Source: Diploptera punctata (Eukaryota; Arthropoda; Insecta; Blattodea; Blaberidae). From it: DNA of 64,000 bases. Position 1 is the first letter of the stretch. The number at the start of each line of letters is the position of its first letter. A model generated the notes under the pieces. It searched no databases, was not told the origin of the DNA, and saw nothing but the letters and a program-made list of their open reading frames with translations. Position numbers and translations under genes: made by a program. Shown piece by piece: positions 54,791 through 64,000 of the stretch. The stretch is taken from positions 1,749,501 to 1,813,500 of the forward strand of contig JASPKZ010007430.1 in the NCBI GenBank assembly GCA_030220185.1, in the 5' to 3' direction.

Positions 54791-55111
54791 AATTATAATA
54801 TCAATATAATTAATAAAAGGGAACATTTAACAAGGCAGGAACTTCAACATCCATGGAATAAATGTAAGTTAGCTCAAATCTATTAATTTGATAAAAAGCT
54901 CGAAATAAATCAATATATATTATGGTGTATGCTATTTTTAGGGCATAAATGTATACATATTTATCAAGTTTGTAGGGTATAAACTTCCAATCCCTTATAA
55001 TGAAATTGTGATTACACAGAATAATAATTTAAAACAATTTAGGTGGTAGTTAAAATTTTAAAATCTAGGCACAAATGTCGGATTGTGAACACTTATAAAC
55101 ATGTGACATAC

Positions 55112-55223
55112 CAGTTAATAAAAGAGGACTTTCCTGCTGAATGGTTCCCAATTAAGAGGACCACTATCTTCTTTCTAGGTGCCAGTAATTTGAGATTAAA
55201 ATGATCTGCAATCTTAATGAGTC
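55112..55223 (-). CDS. dynamin/EHD-like GTPase, internal exon with P-loop (first of two seen)
   Basis: The minus-strand acceptor TTATGTTTCAG precedes the exon and the donor GTATGTC follows. The 112-base exon encodes GLIKIADHFNLKLLAPRKK, then IVVLLIGNHSAGKSSFIN. GNHSAGKSS is a Walker A P-loop (GxxxxGKS). The hydrophobic IVVLLI strand before it and the position late in a helix-rich leader suit a large membrane-associated GTPase of the dynamin/EHD type. The exon begins in phase 1 and ends in phase 2, and joins the exon at 50341-50434 in frame. Nothing in the upstream 9 kb is a certain further exon. Confidence 0.87.
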
Positions 55224-55574
55224 CTGAAACATAAATTACATATTATAAATAGTTTAACTTAATTATTCAAAATCTTATGGAGCAAATAGCTCATCTCACT
55301 AGGAACTGAAACATCCAGATTTCATCTCAGTAGTGGAGGAATGCAAATTTGTCATAATTGTAATGAGTTCAGGAGGCAATGAAAAGTTCCAGAGTTACGT
55401 GGGTTTTATTTACATCTACTCTATTCATTAGTTGAAACAAGTGTAAAAAATAGTTAACAATTTGGGGATTGTAGCATAGATCTTTTAACAAATTTAAAAA
55501 ACAGAAAAACCAGACAAATTTCTGATGTACAGAGTAATTAGGAACCTGAGAAATGTATATACATGACATGAAAA

Positions 55575-55665
55575 GAAAAATAAACGTCTGAACCATGGTT
55601 TGAACCCGAGACCATTAACCCCATATGTTAGCATACTCCCAACTGTACCGCTCGAGCATTCCAGC
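55575..55665 (-). repeat. tRNA-like SINE module
   Basis: On the minus strand: CGAGCGGTACAGTTGGGAG (A-box region), then TCTCGGGTTCAAACCATGG (B box), then TTATTTTTCTTTTCATGTCA as tail. A decayed copy lies at 55855-55960. Confidence 0.55.
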
Positions 55666-56160
55666 ACAAACATTTATTTTTTTTATTTATATTATATGAT
55701 TCTCTATCATGAGGGGCAGCAGGACATCGGTCAAGCAGTCATCTTGTGGCTTCTACAACAAGTAAGCATACAGAGAGAATATTTACTTATAGCAGTAATG
55801 CTTCTTTGTTTCAATGTTATAATTAAATTTTGACATTTAGCAATGGAGGCCAAATATGACATGAAAAGAAAAATAAATACCTAAACCAGGATTTAAATGT
55901 GACACCTATAACTATGTATGTTAGTACTCTCCCACAAGCACACTATTAGAACAGTTAATTTAGTAGGCACAGTCATTATCAGTGTCATCTTGAATTCCAA
56001 TGGAGTTGAAATTCCGAAACTAAAGGAACTATAATTTTTATAATATAATGTATTGGAAGCTAACCAAATGACCTAATCTTAACTTAAGCTAACACGGTCA
56101 CATTAATGATGTAATAGTATGAATGTTAAATGATGATCCTTCCGGGAAATTCTGGTATAA
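55666..56160. other. non-coding stretch with decayed tRNA-like copy
   Basis: It holds the partial duplicate of the preceding module at 55855-55960; otherwise nothing recognisable. Confidence 0.45.
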
Positions 56161-56470
56161 GACTTGAAAGCATAATAATAGTCCCTTTGATTGGTTGCTG
56201 GCCAAAGGAAGGCAAGATCAGTGATGGGGCTGCCATCTTATAGCCTCTGGTCAGGCATTTCTGAGAAGAAAAGAAAATAAAGGAAAGAAGAAAAGGAAGA
56301 AAGGAAAGACTCCCTAGCCCTTGGATGCCCTAATAGCGTCGGGGTCGAAAAAAACAAGTGTTAACCAAGAGAGGTTAGATAGTAAAGTTAAAAGAGTGCA
56401 AAACACAAGTAAGTGGAAGAAATGTTTTGCTCAGCTTGGGCACCTTGTGGTCGCCATCCACATATCGCCT
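56161..56470 (+). repeat. unclassified GC-richer repeat-like block
   Basis: The block stands out by composition: CCCTAGCCCTTGGATGCCC, AATAGCGTCGGGGTCG, AAGAGAGGTTAGATAG. I have an impression that similar blocks are widespread in arthropod genomes, but I cannot confirm it. It is cut at the right by a LINE B insertion. No coding frame. Confidence 0.4.
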
Positions 56471-56477
56471 AGAATAA

Positions 56478-57105
56478 AATTTTAGAGAGATCTAATCAAT
56501 TTAAATATCTTGGATATTATCTTTCTATCTGGAATGAAAAGGATATCCCTGAAGAAATTAAGGTTCCGGTTGGCTATAGGATTCTACAAAAGTTTTATCT
56601 TAAGGGGGGTAGAATTTAAGTTGGAATATATCTAGTTCGCAATTATCTACTAGTAATAATAAAAGTTTGTAAATTATTAATCAAGTTATGAAACCATCAC
56701 CTTGTACAAAAAAAAACACCAGATTACGTCTATATAACACTTTGGCTAGACCAGTGTTGACCTATGGTAGTGAAGCATGGACACTAAAAAGACAACATGA
56801 AAGCAGAGTAATGGCTTGTGAAATGAGATTCATGCACAGAACAGCAGGTTACACCAGATGGAATCGGAAAAGGAACACCGATATCTTAAAAGAATTGAAG
56901 ACTACGCAAATTTTGGAATATATTAAACAGTACCAACTAAATTGGAAAGAATGAGTAAATTGAAAGAATGAGTTCAAATCAGATCCCCAAAGCTGTTTAT
57001 AATTATATACCAAGAGGACGAAGATCTCTGGGCCGTCCTATGAAACGCTGGAGGGAAAATTTTCAATAGGATCATAACAGGCCTTGGCCTAATACTTGGA
57101 AGGAA
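56478..57105 (+). mobile_element. RTE-type LINE family B, 5'-truncated with small insertion
   Basis: It runs from TTTTAGAGAGATCTAATC, through YGSEAWTLKRQHESR and MRFMHRTAGYTRWNRKRN, to a GAA-repeat tail. An insertion of about 85 bases at roughly 56565-56650, absent from the copy at 46497, splits the ITS..NKS region. A short direct repeat AATAAAAT flanks the copy. Confidence 0.85.
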
Positions 57106-57264
57106 GAAGAAGAAGAAATAAAATGATGAAATAATATAAATAATCATGTGACTTCACAACATAGAATTAAGTATTGAACTATGCCAGTAGATGTCGTAAT
57201 CAAATGAAAAAAATATGTTGGCAACATGAGATATAATCAAAGATGTAATGGAACATAATTGATA

Positions 57265-59848
57265 CTTACTCACTGGCACTATCAAACCCATAGCTTCATG
57301 ACCACAAGGATATAAGCTCTCCATACATCCCTATCCTGGGCTAATGCTTTCCAATCATTCCCTGTATAATCTACTTATCTCAAATCATAGTTGATGTTAT
57401 TCTCCCACCTCATTCTTGGTCTACAAACTGGGCATTTTCCTCTTGTTTTACTACAAGAAGCTTCCATGCATGTCTTTCATTCCCCATACGTGCCACATGT
57501 CCTGCCCATCGCAGTCTACGAGACTTAACTGTTCTTTTATATCTCGCTTCCTATAAAGACCATGTAGTTCATGTTATGTAGTCTTCTCCATTCACCTGTC
57601 TGTTCATCTCTCTTTGGCCCAAAAATTTTCCTAAGTACTTTACTCTCAAATACTCATAATCTCCTTTCCTCCCTTAAAGTAAGAGTACATGTTTCACATC
57701 CATATAATATAACTGGTAGAATAATAGTTTTATATATTTTCAGTTTAACGTTTTTTGAAAGGAGTTGAGAAGTCAAGAGGAATGCATAATAACATGCATT
57801 TCCAGAATTGAGCCTATGTTTAATTTCCTTGTGCATCTCATTCCTGTTTGTGATTATTGTTCCTAGGTATTTGAATTCAGCCACTTCCTCAAAATTTCCC
57901 TCATTTGTCATTAGCTGTCCATTTCCATTACATAATGGATTTCTATGTGTGACCATATATTTAGTTTTATTGATATTTACTTCCAGTCCCAATTTCTTAG
58001 TGATAGGCCTACTCAGTAGTGTGTGCGTGTTGGCCTTTAGTATCTCCTCGGTATCACCCAATAGTACTACATCATCAGCATAAACTAACAGCTTATTAAT
58101 ACCATTGAGTTGTAGGCCTTCTTCATTCTCTGAAGATTTTATGGCATGCTCTAGTACAAAATTAAATAGTAGAGGAGATAGTGCATCTCCTTGCTTCAAC
58201 CCATTCTGGATTTCAAGAGTGTCCGAAAACTGTTTGCCTACATGCATCCTATTCTTTGTGCCATTTAGACACATTCATGTAAGTCTAACTAACTTTGTAG
58301 GAATTCCAAACTCCAGCAGAATACCATATAACTTTTCCCTCTTAATTGAATTGTATGCTTTTTCGAAGTCTAGATATAGTTGATGTACAGTACCATTATA
58401 TTTCCATTTCTTTTCTAAAATCTGCCTTATACTAAAAATCTGATCTGTTGTAGACCTATTTCTTATAAATCCACATTGATGATCTCCTAGAATGTCATCA
58501 ATATAGGGAATAAGTCTGCTTACCAATATATTTGTTAGAATTTTGTATGAAGTTGAAAGTAATGAGATGTTCCTGTATTTGTTGCAATCAGTTTTATCTG
58601 CTTTCTTATAAAATTGGTACATTAATCAATTCTTTCCATTCATCAGAAAGAGCTTTTTTTTTTCTAATCATACTAAGCAACCGGCATATCTTGTCCATAA
58701 ATTTTTCTCCCTCTGATTTTATCAATTCTGCTAGGATCTCACCTGAACCTGATGCTTTATATGTCTTCAATTTTTCTATCACCATTTCAACCTTTCATGC
58801 ACTTGGTTCTGCAACTAACATTTCTGCTATCTGTAAATTATCCTCCTCAATGTTCTGTTCTGTATGTACATTTAATAGCTGATTAAAGTAACTTTTCCAT
58901 CTATTTAATAAACTCCTGGAATCTGCAATCATATCTCCATTTTCATTCCAAATTATGTTTGTTCTAGCCTGAAACCCTTTGTTCTCTATCCTAATTCCCT
59001 GATGTTCCTATTTTTTGCATTCATTTCAAGATCATTAATATTCTCTCTCAAATACTCCCTCTTTTTAGTCTTTAGTAATCTGGTGGTTTCCGATCTAATA
59101 CACCCAACTGCTCTAAATTTACCTCATTTGGCTCGTGTAACCATTTCATTTTATTAAGTAAATAAAAATAAAATGTAGTTTTATTTGATTTTCATATTTA
59201 TTATATAATTCAGTGACAGCTGTTTCGGTACAATGTACCTTCTTCAGATATGTTAACAAATTATGGCTAGCTTCATTTTGGCTAGCTTTCTTTTCTTTAC
59301 AATGTCGGCACATTCCTCATCAAACCATTTTTTGTTTTGCCTCTTTTTTAAAATAACCAATGCTTTATGATGCTGACAATTTAATAGTATTTCTTATAAC
59401 CTCCCATTCTTTATTTATATTAGTTTCTTCTTCGTTTGCCACATTGTCATCTGAAGGTTCCAGTACTTCAAATCTATTAGCAATTTTGATTTGGTATTCT
59501 TGCCGCATTTCATCATTTTTCAAGTTTTTTAATTCAAATTTTACAGAATCATCTTTAGCGTTTGTTCCTCTCATAAGCGATAGCCGTTGTCTGATTTTCA
59601 CTCTGACCAGATGATGATCCGAATTGCAGTCTGTCCCTCTAACTGGTCTAAGATTGATGATGCTACTGTGCCAGCGTTTATCCACTAACAAATGATCTAT
59701 CTGGTTCCGAGTTTCTCCATCTGGAGAGGTCCAGGTGTATTTATGAATATCCTTAAATGTTGTGCTCTTAACAATGAGATTCTTTGATGTGGCAAATGTG
59801 AATAATCTAATGCCATTGTCATTACTATCTTCATGAAGACTGAATTTG
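57265..59848 (-). mobile_element. RTE-type LINE family A, 5'-truncated in the endonuclease (copy A5)
   Basis: Exact 11-bp repeats CATAATTGATA (57254-57264 and 59849-59859) flank it. It keeps part of the endonuclease (SLHEDSNDNG through SDHHLVRVK, 59830-59560), the linker, and the reverse transcriptase with YADD near 58090. Multiple small lesions break the frame. A 119-base insertion is at 59153-59271. Confidence 0.92.
59153..59271 (-). repeat. 119-bp insertion with hammerhead-like core inside LINE A5
   Basis: It is flanked by the 8-bp repeat TTCATTTT (59145-59152 and 59272-59279) and absent from copies A3 and A4. On the minus strand: CTGAAGA, AGGTACATTGTACC (five-pair stem II), GAAAC, AGCT, GTC. 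This is a hammerhead-like core with a two-pair, tetraloop stem III. The stem I pairing is weak. Confidence 0.7.
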
Positions 59849-59859
59849 CATAATTGATA

Positions 59860-60600
59860 AAAAAGGAAAATAGTTTGTAACACGTGACCTCTTGTATCAT
59901 GCATATCCAAAACATTTGTGATGCACAATAGCCCCTACCTTTAATATATGCAGATTCAATTGAAAAATCAATATAAAATCAAATATGCCAGAATCTGAAA
60001 TTAATTCTTTCGAAAAACAAACTTTTTATAGGAAAAATTAATCAACGGTGACAATACAACAATTTAAAGACTTTTTTTAAATTTTTTGTTACCGGTATAA
60101 GATTTATTGTAATTAACGAATTTCTGGAATTCTGATGATTTTGTATTATTTATTCTACAATATATTCCCATAATTTCTATGGATAGGTCATTTTTCATGA
60201 ATTATTGGTTTCAACATTTTTTATTTAAAATTTTAAGCAATTCAACTGGAACATATTTGATGTGAACTGAACCTAAAATAATTTCCATGGTATGTGAACT
60301 GTGGTGATTGGTTATGAGGTGATAATATGTAATTGATGTTTTTTGTGATTGGTTTGAGATGGCATATCATGGCATTCAGTAATCATTCTTCTGGATGCCA
60401 TAAGTGTGGCATTATGGGTGTACAGTGGTATCCAATCTTTGGTTTTGGTGAACCAAGTTCAAATGACAGACGACATGACACTATGCTCTACTCTATAACA
60501 TGCTTATGCTACAATCTAATACTGTCTGGCTATAAATTGATTAAAAATTACAAGGATATTGTTTATATCCCCTTTTTATATTTTTTTACAATTTTCTAAA
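59860..60600. other. AT-rich non-coding stretch
   Basis: No recognisable gene. The 88-codon open frame at 60333 shows no domain. Confidence 0.5.
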
Positions 60601-60617
60601 ATATCCAGAGGCCTTTA

Positions 60618-60838
60618 TGACGTGCATGGAAGCTTCTTGTAGGAAAGCCAGAGGGAAAATGCCCAGTTGGTAGACCAAGAATGAGGTGGGAGAACAACAT
60701 TAACTACGATTTGAGGTAAGTAGATTATACATGGATTGTTTGGAAAACATTAGCTCAGGATAGGGATGTTTTTATCTTAGTGTCTGTCTTTGCGGGCATG
60801 AAACCTACATTGTTCGATAGTGACAGTGAGTAAGTAAG
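60618..60838 (+). mobile_element. RTE-type LINE family A, short 3' fragment (copy A6)
   Basis: ACGTGCATGGAAGCTTCTTG through GATAGTGACAGTGAGTAAG matches the family A terminus. A diverged repeat (TATCCAGAGGCCTTTA at 60602, TATCCAGATGCTTTA at 60839) flanks it. Confidence 0.85.
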
Positions 60839-60859
60839 TATCCAGATGCTTTAAACCAG

Positions 60860-61110
60860 GAATGTATTTCTGACATGGAGACTTAGCATAGATAAGCTTA
60901 CGAAGTAGGCAGGTACATTTTCTGTGTATGAACCCCCTGGATATCAGTTTGCTGGTTTGCACGTGTGCGAGAGGGAGGCGACAAATGCTTGATTTAATGC
61001 CTCTAGGAGCTGCAAGACGTACAGCTCCAAAAACACGAAGCCTGGCAGTATCAGACAAGTCAGTCCAGACATCTAGCCTTTTGAATATCGCAAACAACCG
61101 AATGAGTTAA
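60860..61110. other. CpG-containing, GC-richer block of unknown nature
   Basis: About 180 bases (60930-61110) have higher GC and several CpG sites in otherwise AT-rich DNA. Overlapping open frames exist on both strands without recognisable domains. It could be an exon, a 5' untranslated region or a repeat. Confidence 0.3.
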
Positions 61111-61202
61111 TCTAAAAGTCTTGTAGAATCATTGTTATATTGAGAGCACGTACAATAGAATAAACATTGTTTTCAGTTTTAATGCAGCATGATATATTTA
61201 AA

Positions 61203-62770
61203 AGACAGCAGAAATGCTAGTCGCAGAGCCAAGTGCATTAGAGGTTGAAATGGCGATTGAAAAATTGAAGATGTATAAAGCATCAGGTTCAGATGAGATC
61301 CCAGCAGAACTGATAAAATCAGGGGGAGAAAAATTGAAGGACAAGATACGCTGGTTGCTTAGTAAGATTTGGGAAAAAGAAGCTCTTCCAGATGAATGGA
61401 AGGAATCAATTATCATACCAATTTATAAGAAAGGAGATAAAACAGATTGCAACAACTACAGGGGCATCTCATTACTTTCAACTTCGTACAAAATTCTAAC
61501 AAATATATTAGTAAGCAGACTTACTCCCTATATTGATGACATTCTAGGAGATCATCAATGTGCATTTAGAAGAAACAGGTCTACAACAGATCAGATTTTC
61601 AGTTTAAGACAGATTTTAGAGAAGAAATGGGAATATAATGGTACTGTACATCAACTATATGTAGACTTCAAAAAAGCATATGATTCAATTAAGAGGGAGA
61701 AGTTATATAGTATCCTGCTGGAGTTCGGAATTCCTAAAAAGTTAGTTAGACTTATACGAATGTGTCTAAATGGCTCAAAGAGTAGGGTGCGTGTAGGCAA
61801 ACAGTTTTCAGACACTTTTGAAATCCAGAATGGGTTGAAGCAAGGAGATGCACTATCTCCTTTACTATTTAATTTTGTACTAGAGCATGCCATTAAATCT
61901 TTAGAGAATGAGGAAGGCTTACAGCTGAATGGTATTAATAAGCTGTTAGTTTATGCTGATGATGTAGTACTACTGGCCGATAGCGAGGAGATACTAAAGG
62001 CCAACACGCACACACTATTGAGTAACACTAAGAAATTAGGACTGGAAATAAATATCAGTAAAACTAAATATATGGTCACACGTAGAAATTCAGTATATAA
62101 TGGAAGTGGACAGCTAATGACAAATGAGGGAAATTTTGAGGAAGTGGCTGAATTCAAATACCTAGGAACAATAATCACAAATAGGAATGAGATGCAAAAA
62201 GAAATTAAACATAGGCTCAATTCTGGAAATGCATGCTATTATGCATTGCAGAGACTTTTGATGTCCCAACTCCTTTCAAAAAACGTTAAGCTGAAAATAT
62301 ATAAAACTATTATTCTACCAGTTATATTATATGGATGCGAAACCTGGACTCTTACTTTAAGGGAGGAAAGGAGATTACGAGTATTTGAGAATAAAGTTCT
62401 TAGGAAAATTTTTGGATCAAAGAGAGATGAACAGACAGGTGAATGGAGAAGACTACATAACAATGAACTACATGGTCTTTATAGGAAGCCAGATATAATA
62501 AGAACAGTTAAGTCTCGTAGACTGCGATGGGCAGGACATGTTGCGCGTATGGGGAATGAAAGACGTGCATGGAAACTTCTTGTAGGAAAGCCAGAGGGAA
62601 AACGCCCAGTTGGTAGACCAAGAATGAGGTGGGAGAACAAATTAACTATGATTTGAGGGAAGTAGATTATACAGGGAATGATTGGAAAGTATTAGCTCAG
62701 GATAGGGATGTATGGAGAGCTTATGTCCGCGGCCATGAACCTTCGGGTTCGATAGTGCCAGTGAGTTAGT
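61203..62770 (+). mobile_element. RTE-type LINE family A, 5'-truncated with unbroken RT (copy A7)
   Basis: It starts at the equivalent of ACAGCAGAAATGCTAGTC, just upstream of the reverse transcriptase, so the endonuclease is missing. It ends GTGCCAGTGAGTTAGTTAGTTA: the tail repeat is GTTA rather than the GTAA of other copies. I found no clear target duplication. Confidence 0.9.
61214..62656 (+). CDS. LINE A7 reverse transcriptase, 480-codon open frame
   Basis: This is the longest unbroken coding frame of the family besides copy A4. Motifs: GSDEIPAELIKSGGEKLKDK, WKESIIIPIYKKGDKTDCNN, YVDFKKAYDS, GLKQGDALSPLLFNFVLEHA, LLVYADDVVLLADS, and the C-terminal LRWAGHVARMGNERR, RPVGRPRMRWEN. A small deletion near 62640 shifts the last 40 residues. 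The palm and thumb are intact, but without the endonuclease the copy is a dead 5'-truncated insertion. Confidence 0.9.
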   Translation: MLVAEPSALEVEMAIEKLKMYKASGSDEIPAELIKSGGEKLKDKIRWLLSKIWEKEALPDEWKESIIIPIYKKGDKTDCNNYRGISLLSTSYKILTNILVSRLTPYIDDILGDHQCAFRRNRSTTDQIFSLRQILEKKWEYNGTVHQLYVDFKKAYDSIKREKLYSILLEFGIPKKLVRLIRMCLNGSKSRVRVGKQFSDTFEIQNGLKQGDALSPLLFNFVLEHAIKSLENEEGLQLNGINKLLVYADDVVLLADSEEILKANTHTLLSNTKKLGLEINISKTKYMVTRRNSVYNGSGQLMTNEGNFEEVAEFKYLGTIITNRNEMQKEIKHRLNSGNACYYALQRLLMSQLLSKNVKLKIYKTIILPVILYGCETWTLTLREERRLRVFENKVLRKIFGSKRDEQTGEWRRLHNNELHGLYRKPDIIRTVKSRRLRWAGHVARMGNERRAWKLLVGKPEGKRPVGRPRMRWENKLTMI

Positions 62771-62924
62771 TAGTTATAGTGTACGAACTATAATATTTAG
62801 TTTTCTTGAGATTTTCAACATAACATCATAATAACTACAGTTATAAATAAAGAGACCAACTCTTCAAATTTCAGTTTAGATGATAAGATGTAAATTTTAA
62901 ACATTTTAGCAATATTTTAGATGT

Positions 62925-63905
62925 ATGCAGCTATAGAGGGGCTAATGTGGACAGTGATCATTTTTTAGTAATAGCCAAAACTAGATGTAAAATATCCACT
63001 AATTGGAAGGATGGGACAAAGAGGACAATGGAATAATTTGGGTATGATGTACAGAAGTTTAAAAATGCTGAGATTGGGAGGAAGTATAAAGAGAAAATTG
63101 ATGAAAGATTAGAGTTAGGGGATGGAAACGAGAGACTGGAAGAATGTTGGAATGAATACAAAAAGATAATACATGGAGCTGCCCTGGAGGTTGTTGGGAA
63201 AAAGAATGGAGGAAGAGAAGTGAATAGTACAATGCAGAGTGTGAGCAAATAAATCAGAAGAATATAGCTTATAGAAAGATGGTACAAGTACAGTTCACAA
63301 GAATGGTTGAAACGGAATACGGAAATAAGGAAACAAGAAAAGAAAATACACAGGAGAAAGAAGAGAGAATACTATAATGCCCAAATACAACAGGTAGAAC
63401 ATCATCGTCAGAACCAAGAAATTAGAAAGTTCTATCAAAATGTGAATAACATGAGGAAGGGATATCAACCTAAAGTAATAGCATGCAGCAAAAAAATAGG
63501 AGATATGATCATGGAGAGAACAGAAGTACTGTCCAGATGGAAAGAGCGTTATGAAGAGTTGCTGGGAACTATGCCTTCAATGAATTCGGATAATAACAAT
63601 GGGGAGAGATATGTACCGAGACAGATAGATACAAAAACTTATATGACATCTGATAATGGAAATGAAGACTCTTTACCGACAAAGGAAGAGACTGAACAAG
63701 CAATAAAGAGATTGAACAACAATAGATCCCTGACAACATACCTGGGGAATGCATTAAAATGGGAGGTATAAATCTAACAAAGCAGGTTCACAAAATTATA
63801 AACTTGGTATGGCAAATGGAATGGATGCCTAATGACTGGAAAAATTGTATAATATGCCCTATTTTTAAAAACGGGGGATATGTATAGTTGCAAAAACTAT
63901 AAAAG
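62925..63905 (+). mobile_element. RTE-like LINE family E, middle part only
   Basis: It opens in the endonuclease C-terminus (YRGANVDSDHFLVIAKTR; Asp-His pair) and passes through the linker frame 63307-63771 (KKREYYNAQIQQVEHHRQNQ, RTEVLSRWKERYEELLG, TKEETEQAIKRLNNN). It reaches the first reverse transcriptase blocks (WMPNDWKNCIICPIFKNGG). Similarity ends near 63905, so the 3' part is missing. There is at least one frameshift. Confidence 0.8.
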
Positions 63906-64000
63906 GGTCATTCCATGATAAAAGGGACATTTTGGTCTATTTTTTAACATTGTATATTTGCGTTTTTTTATCGTAAGGTTGTCTACTCTTTGGATTTCCT
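63906..64000. other. unclassified stretch at window edge
   Basis: GGTCATTCCATGATAAAAGG has the look of the edge of a further repeat, but the window ends. Confidence 0.3.

Larger units (their letters stand above)
50435..55111 (-). other. intron between the two GTPase exons
   Basis: It is 4,677 bases on the minus strand, from donor GTATGTC at 55111 to the acceptor at 50435. It contains PLE, SINE, LINE, hAT and tRNA-like repeats plus the AT/AC microsatellite at 51811-51846. The parts without a listed element (about 50450-51640, 53835-54245 and 54795-55110) show nothing recognisable. Confidence 0.82.

Noticed and set aside
55369..55596. Exon of the GTPase or another gene on the minus strand
   Set aside because: The 75-codon frame has no recognisable domain and no splice sites that would join it in phase with the exon at 55223.

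Overview
The window is arthropod, almost certainly insect, nuclear DNA. It is AT-rich, has no operons or ribosome-binding sites, and consists almost entirely of transposable elements, SINEs and microsatellites. The mix is RTE-type LINEs, RNase H-bearing LINEs, Ty3/Gypsy, mariner, piggyBac, hAT, Penelope-like elements and tRNA-derived SINEs. This looks to me like a large-genome insect of the cockroach/termite kind; that is an impression, not something the sequence proves.

The only host gene I can support is on the minus strand: two spliced exons (55112-55223, then 50341-50434). They join in frame to encode the P-loop of a dynamin/EHD-like GTPase. Most of the window is therefore probably intronic to that gene or flanks it.

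Layout. 1-5.2 kb: LINE and SINE pieces. 5.2-10.4 kb: AT-rich sequence with tRNA-like SINEs and decayed Penelope-type terminal repeats. 10.478-12.646 kb: a piggyBac element bounded by TTAA. 13.3-14.7 kb: a foldback repeat and an RTE fragment. 14.797-21.310 kb: a hAT element with 8-bp target duplications, split by a near full-length RTE LINE (family A) that itself carries an inverted copy of part of the hAT transposase. 21.4-23.1 kb: a SINE and a palindromic Penelope-like element. 25.322-39.664 kb: four elements nested one in another, each bounded by its own target duplication: RNase H LINE, then RTE LINE A, then a Gypsy retrotransposon, then a second RTE LINE inside its 5' LTR. 39.7-43 kb: an old mariner, foldback repeats and old LINE pieces. 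43.098-45.306 kb: a mariner split by an RNase H LINE. 45.3-50.3 kb: a Penelope-type palindrome, RTE LINEs and SINEs. 50.3-55.3 kb: GTPase exons around an intron holding Penelope, SINE, LINE and hAT remnants. 56-64 kb: RTE LINEs, one with an unbroken 480-codon reverse-transcriptase reading frame.

The most unusual signals are the inverted templated insertion, the four-level nest, and several foldback/Penelope terminal repeats with a hammerhead-ribozyme-like core (CTGANGA, stem II, GAAA).
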